From Bacteroidaceae bacterium (lineage in GTDB: Bacteria; Bacteroidota; Bacteroidia; Bacteroidales; Bacteroidaceae), in NCBI GenBank assembly GCA_017503235.1, contig JAFVTL010000051.1, forward strand, positions 1-36,057: DNA of 36,057 bases, in the 5' to 3' direction. Shown here one piece after another: positions 31,932 to 36,057 of the stretch. Under the pieces are notes generated by a model. It was not told the DNA's origin. It saw nothing but the letters and a program-made list of their open reading frames with translations, and did not search any database. The position numbers and the translations under genes were made by a program. How positions within the stretch are numbered: position 1 is the stretch's first letter; every line of letters starts with the position of its first letter.

Positions 31932-34091
31932 TTATTCGTCCTTGTCTTGTGAAGCTTCAAATTCCTTCATCAGCTTATCCTGTACATCACCAGGAACAAG
32001 TTCATAACTTGCAAACTTCATGATGAAGGAAGCACGACCTCCAGTCAAGGAACTCAATGAAGTCGAATAATTCGACATTTCCTTCAAAGGAACTTTAGCC
32101 ACCAACTTTTCATAGCCGCTTTCACTGCTCATACCCATAATCATACCACGACGACCTTGGAGATCACTCATTACATCACCCATCTTGTCACTTGGCACGA
32201 ATACTTCCACGTCATAAATCGGTTCCAAAATCTTCGGACCTGCATTCTTGAACGCTTCACTGAAGGCATTACGTCCGGCCAACATGAAGGAAATTTCATT
32301 GGAATCTACCGGGTGCATCTTACCGTCGTAAATGATAACGCGGACGTCACGAGCATACGAACCAGTCAACGGACCTTGTTCCATACGGCTCATGATACCC
32401 TTCAAGATAGCCGGCATGAATCGAGTATCGATAGCACCACCAACTACACTGTTAATGAATACCAACTTACCACCCCATTCCAATGGAATTTCTTCTTGTC
32501 CCTTAACGTTCATCTTGAATTCCTGACCATTGAACTTGTAAGTATCAGGCATCGGCATTCCTTCGTAGTAAGGTTCTACAATCAAGTGAACTTCACCAAA
32601 CTGACCGGCACCACCCGATTGTTTCTTATGACGATAGTCTGCACGGGCGGCTTTAGTGATGGTTTCACGATACGGAATCTTCGGTTCGTCATACTTCACC
32701 ATCAACTTTTCATTGTTTTCCAAACGCCACTTCAAAGTGCGGAGGTGGAATTCACCCTGGCCATATACGATAGTCTGCTTCAATTCTTTACTTTGTTCAA
32801 CTACCCATGTCGGATCTTCTTCACGCATACGGTTCAGAATAGCCATCATCTTTTCTACATCGGCTTCATTAACCGGCTTGATAGCGCGTGAATATTTCGG
32901 ATTCGGGTACTTGATGAAGTTGAAACGATTTTCGCAATCCTTACCATTCAATGTATTGCCTGTCTTAACGTCTTTCAGTTTCACAGTACAACCGATGTCA
33001 CCTGCACGAAGTTCTTCAACTGGAGTACGGTTGGCACCTGCACAGACGAACAATTGAGCCATACGTTCCTTAGAACCACGGTCAGCATTGGTCAAGTCGT
33101 CACCTTCGTGCACCTTACCACTCATTACCTTGAAGTATTGTACACCACCGATGTGCGGTTCAACAGCAGTCTTGAAGAAGAACAATGAAGTAGGTCCGTC
33201 AGCCTTTGGCTCAATAACTTCACCACGAGTATTGTGTACTGGAGGCATTTCGTCTACGAACGGAACTACGTTGCCCAAGAATTCCATCAAACGACGGACA
33301 CCCATGTCCTTACCTGCACAAACGCAGAATACCGGGAACATGCCACGAGCAGCCAAGCCCTTGCGGATACCTTCGCGCATTTCATCTTCAGTCAACGATT
33401 CTGTTTCGAAGAATTTTTCCATCAATGTTTCGTCATGTTCAGCAGCAGCCTCTACCAAAGCCTTATGCATTTCCATGGCCTTATCCATTTCTGAAGCCGG
33501 AATTTCTTCAATAGTAGGTGCACCTCCGTCAGGACCCCATGAATACTTCTTCATCAACAATACGTCAATCAGTTCATGGAAATTAGGGCCTGTTTCGAGC
33601 GGATATTGTACAGGAACCACCTTTGAACCGTAAATATTGGTCAGTTGTTCCAATACATTATCATAGTCACACTTTTCATGGTCGAGTTGGTTCACCAGGA
33701 AGATAACCGGCTTACCCAACTTTTCAGTATAACGGAAGTGGTTCTGTGTACCTACTTCAGGACCATACTGACCATTCAAAAGAAGAACGGCTGTATCGGT
33801 TACGTTCAATGCGGTCATAGCAGCGCCCACGAAGTCATCACTTCCCGGACAGTCGATAATGTTCAATTTCTTATTGTTCCATTCCACATGATAAACAGTT
33901 GAGAATACAGAATACCCATATTCCTGTTCCACCGGGAAATAGTCACTTACTGTGTTCTTAGCAGTAATTCTACCGCGACGTTTTATGATGCCACTCTCAA
34001 AGAGCAACGCTTCAGTGAGGGTGGTCTTACCTGCTCCATCATTGCCAAGAAGGGCAATGTTCTTGATTTCGTTAGTTTGATATACTTTCAT
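31932..34091 (-). CDS. fusA2: EF-G paralog (EF-G2) with degenerate GTPase motifs
   Basis: This 719-residue protein has the full EF-G domain order: G domain (about 1-290), then domains II to V (GGAGQFGEVHLIVEP in domain IV, and a C-terminal domain V). Walker A is GNDGAGKT at 16-23. G3 reads DCPGSDDF (80-87), where the catalytic His of DTPGHVDF is Ser84. G4 is NQLD (134-137) instead of NKMD. The switch I RGITI segment is YGYSV (58-62). EF-G moves tRNA and mRNA on the ribosome. A Bacteroides EF-G2 that works without GTP hydrolysis under starvation has been described, and these substitutions fit that group. It is monocistronic with a terminator. Confidence 0.9.
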   Translation of the reverse strand: MKVYQTNEIKNIALLGNDGAGKTTLTEALLFESGIIKRRGRITAKNTVSDYFPVEQEYGYSVFSTVYHVEWNNKKLNIIDCPGSDDFVGAAMTALNVTDTAVLLLNGQYGPEVGTQNHFRYTEKLGKPVIFLVNQLDHEKCDYDNVLEQLTNIYGSKVVPVQYPLETGPNFHELIDVLLMKKYSWGPDGGAPTIEEIPASEMDKAMEMHKALVEAAAEHDETLMEKFFETESLTEDEMREGIRKGLAARGMFPVFCVCAGKDMGVRRLMEFLGNVVPFVDEMPPVHNTRGEVIEPKADGPTSLFFFKTAVEPHIGGVQYFKVMSGKVHEGDDLTNADRGSKERMAQLFVCAGANRTPVEELRAGDIGCTVKLKDVKTGNTLNGKDCENRFNFIKYPNPKYSRAIKPVNEADVEKMMAILNRMREEDPTWVVEQSKELKQTIVYGQGEFHLRTLKWRLENNEKLMVKYDEPKIPYRETITKAARADYRHKKQSGGAGQFGEVHLIVEPYYEGMPMPDTYKFNGQEFKMNVKGQEEIPLEWGGKLVFINSVVGGAIDTRFMPAILKGIMSRMEQGPLTGSYARDVRVIIYDGKMHPVDSNEISFMLAGRNAFSEAFKNAGPKILEPIYDVEVFVPSDKMGDVMSDLQGRRGMIMGMSSESGYEKLVAKVPLKEMSNYSTSLSSLTGGRASFIMKFASYELVPGDVQDKLMKEFEASQDKDE

Positions 34092-34340
34092 GATATCTTA
34101 AGGTTTAATTATTATATGAAGGATATGATTTTCATACCTCTTGAAATGTGGAGCGCAAATTAGAAAATAATGCTTGAAAAAACAACCTCAAACAACGTGT
34201 TACTAAACTATGTTTTATAACAGAACCGATAACAAAAGGAATTGGTCTTATCACATTTGATTGCTTTCAAGCACTAATTCCTCTGCAACAGAAACAAACT
34301 TTTCCTGTTTTTTTGTATCTTCGCCCAAAAGTACAAGCAT

Positions 34341-35405
34341 ATGGCGGACAATTATTTGGAGAACCAATACGAGAGCTATCTGGCACGCAAAGCGGCCATG
34401 AGCCAAAAGACATCAAAAAAGAAAAAGAATATCGTTAAGATACAACGGATACAGCCCGAAGCGCTGGAGGCCTTGAAGGAAATCATCGAGCAACCGGCAT
34501 TACAAATGCCTTATGATATTTTCCGCGAGCATCTTTATTCGGCTACCGACCTCTATAGGGGATACCATATGGGAAAAATCGAAACATTCAAAGATTGCTA
34601 CGACCAACAAGTGTACAGCCATTACCTCAATAAAGGGAAATCTGCCACCGACATCAAGGAAACTCTCGGTAGGACTTTGCACGACCATTCCATGACCAAT
34701 GCCATGAATGATTTCCTCTCTCACTTTGACGAAAAACAAGTGGTTGGCATCATGGGCGGACACGGATTGCTCCGTACCGAAGAAGCTTACCGGCAAGTCG
34801 TCATGGTCAGCAAAACGTTGGCTGAGAACGGATGCCTGATGATAAGCGGTGGAGGTCCGGGAGCCATGGAAGCCACACACCTAGGAGCTTGGATGGCAGG
34901 ACGTAGCGAAGCTGAAACGGATGACGCTATCGGTATCCTTAAAACAGCGCCTTCTTACAAGGACAAGTTATGGTTGGAAACCGCCCTACAGGTAATGACC
35001 AAGTATCCACAAGACCAATATGTCAGCTTGGGAGTACCCACCTGGCTTTACGGACACGAGCCCGCCACTCCATTTGCCACTCACATTGCCAAGTATTTCG
35101 ACAACAGCATTCGCGAAGACAGTATCCTCACCATCGCCAAAGGAGGCATCATTTATTCACCGGGAAGCGCAGGGACCATGCAGGAAATTTTCCAAGAAGC
35201 CGTACAGAACCACTACCTCAGTTTCGGTTATGCCAGCCCGATGATATTCATGAACAAGCACTATTGGACAGACGAAATGCCTGTCTACCGACTGATGCAA
35301 CATCTGATTGAGAAGGGAAAATACAAGAACCTGTTAATGACGTTGACAGATTCAACGGAAGAAATTGTGAAAACGATATTGGAATTCAGAGAAGGAATAC
35401 AATAA
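34341..35405 (+). CDS. LOG-family Rossmann-fold nucleotide-binding protein
   Basis: This 354-residue protein has an extended N-terminal helical region of about 130 residues (MADNYLENQYESYLARKAAM onward). The LOG-like Rossmann domain follows. Motifs are VGIMGGHG at 135-142, SGGGPGAMEA at 169-178 and PGSAGTMQE at 274-282; the last is the catalytic PGGxGTxxE equivalent, here with Ser-Ala for Gly-x. LOG proteins release cytokinin-like or nucleobases from nucleoside monophosphates, so a nucleotide phosphoribohydrolase activity is possible. It is longer than the canonical family (about 190). hemW follows after 3 nt, so the two are probably co-transcribed. A weak promoter-like TATCTTCG is at 34316. 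Confidence 0.82.
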   Translation: MADNYLENQYESYLARKAAMSQKTSKKKKNIVKIQRIQPEALEALKEIIEQPALQMPYDIFREHLYSATDLYRGYHMGKIETFKDCYDQQVYSHYLNKGKSATDIKETLGRTLHDHSMTNAMNDFLSHFDEKQVVGIMGGHGLLRTEEAYRQVVMVSKTLAENGCLMISGGGPGAMEATHLGAWMAGRSEAETDDAIGILKTAPSYKDKLWLETALQVMTKYPQDQYVSLGVPTWLYGHEPATPFATHIAKYFDNSIREDSILTIAKGGIIYSPGSAGTMQEIFQEAVQNHYLSFGYASPMIFMNKHYWTDEMPVYRLMQHLIEKGKYKNLLMTLTDSTEEIVKTILEFREGIQ

Positions 35406-35408
35406 ACC

Positions 35409-36057
35409 ATGGCGGGCATTTATCTCCACATCCCTTTCTGCAAGCGTCGATGCATCTATTGCGACTTCTTCTCCACAACTCAGAGCGAGAAGAAGTCTGC
35501 TTATGTGCATGCACTTTGCCAAGAATTGGAAATGCGGAGAGACTATTTAGGAGAAGAAGAAGTAGAAACCATTTATTTAGGAGGCGGAACTCCTTCGCAG
35601 CTTACCCATGAAGAATTGGAGAGCATCTTTACCTATATATATAAGGTATATAGAGTAACGCCCGATGCCGAGATTACCCTCGAGGCTAACCCCGATGATT
35701 TGACACCTTCATACATTGCAACGCTCCGCCAATTGCCCATCAACCGCATCAGCATGGGTATCCAGACGTTTCATGAAGACACCTTGAAACTTCTGAACCG
35801 CCGGCACACCGCCCGACAAGCCATCGAAGCCTTTCAACAATGCCGCGAAGCTGGCTTCCGGAACATCAGCATCGACCTAATGTATGGTCTTCCCGGCGAA
35901 ACCCAGGAAATGTGGAAAAGCGATCTACAACAAGCCATTGCTTTACACCCCGAGCATATCTCCGCCTATCATCTGATTTACGAAGAAGGAACCGCCTTGT
36001 GGGAACTGAAGGAAAAGCACCATGTGGAAGAAGCCCACGAAGAATTGAGCCTTCGCC
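35409..36057 (+). CDS. hemW: Radical-SAM heme chaperone HemW-like (partial, runs off the right edge)
   Basis: The frame starts at ATG 35409, 3 nt after the LOG gene, and is open to the window end (216 codons seen). It opens with AGIYLHIPFCKRRCIYCDFF, whose CxxxCxxC binds the [4Fe-4S] cluster of radical-SAM enzymes. The tail of the cluster motif is Cys-Asp-Phe-Phe as in HemW and HemN relatives. Further family marks are IYLGGGTPSQL, RISMGIQTF and SIDLMYGLPGET. HemW-like proteins are heme-related rather than true HemN oxidases. The end lies outside, so I cannot check the C-terminal HemN domain. Confidence 0.88.
   Translation, partial: MAGIYLHIPFCKRRCIYCDFFSTTQSEKKSAYVHALCQELEMRRDYLGEEEVETIYLGGGTPSQLTHEELESIFTYIYKVYRVTPDAEITLEANPDDLTPSYIATLRQLPINRISMGIQTFHEDTLKLLNRRHTARQAIEAFQQCREAGFRNISIDLMYGLPGETQEMWKSDLQQAIALHPEHISAYHLIYEEGTALWELKEKHHVEEAHEELSLR

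Noticed and set aside
32157-32891. 244-codon frame opposite EF-G2
   Set aside because: It is the shadow of the EF-G2 gene, without domain or promoter.

Overview
This window looks like chromosomal DNA from a Bacteroidales gut anaerobe, most likely Bacteroides or Phocaeicola. The evidence is the repeated Bacteroides-type -7 promoter element (TAnnTTTG) close upstream of start codons, the near absence of Shine-Dalgarno sequences, B12-dependent ribonucleotide reductase, the RprX/RprY two-component pair, AsnA, NamZ (DUF1343) and an EF-G paralog with degenerate GTPase motifs. I see no phage, integrase, insertion-sequence transposase or CRISPR array. It is a housekeeping region with one repeat-rich gap.

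Layout. 1-1.7 kb: the end of an M20 peptidase gene, then a leftward pair encoding a thioredoxin-fold lipoprotein and an N-acetylmuramoyl-L-alanine amidase. 1.85-5.9 kb: the rightward operon lysS-gpsA-pgi. 6-9.8 kb: a HAD phosphatase, nagB, a leftward tRNA-Arg(CCG), asnA and ung. 9.8-15.4 kb: leftward lptD, a leftward HD-domain gene divergent from namZ, and a BASS-family transporter convergent with namZ. 15.4-16.3 kb: a 920-bp gene-free gap holding a REPIN-like inverted pair and an array of four palindromes spaced exactly 23 bp apart inside a nested inverted repeat. 16.3-20.1 kb: a SPOR-like-tailed amidase, an MCE/MlaD protein and dnaA. 20.3-24.5 kb: a leftward nitroreductase, nrdJ and folB. 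24.5-26.8 kb: a leftward mtaB-glycosyltransferase pair. 27 kb: a tiny cysteine-rich lipoprotein. 27.3-28.4 kb: the leftward rpsF-rpsR-rplI operon. 28.6-29.4 kb: a MarR regulator and a 60-residue membrane protein. 29.4-31.7 kb: leftward rprX-rprY. 31.9-34.1 kb: leftward EF-G2. 34.3 kb to the end: a LOG-family protein and the start of hemW.

Themes. Many genes serve the envelope: two amidases, NamZ, LptD, MlaD, lipoproteins, and NagB for amino-sugar catabolism. Others serve replication and DNA (dnaA, nrdJ, ung) and translation (lysS, tRNA-Arg, three ribosomal proteins, mtaB, EF-G2). The points most worth a second look are: strong Shine-Dalgarno sequences only in front of rpsR and rplI, in an operon encoding bS6 and bS18; an EF-G whose catalytic-loop His is Ser; the 23-bp-phased palindrome array with DnaA-box-like half-sites about 2.9 kb upstream of dnaA; stacked palindromes over the marR promoter; and a cysteine-packed mini-lipoprotein.
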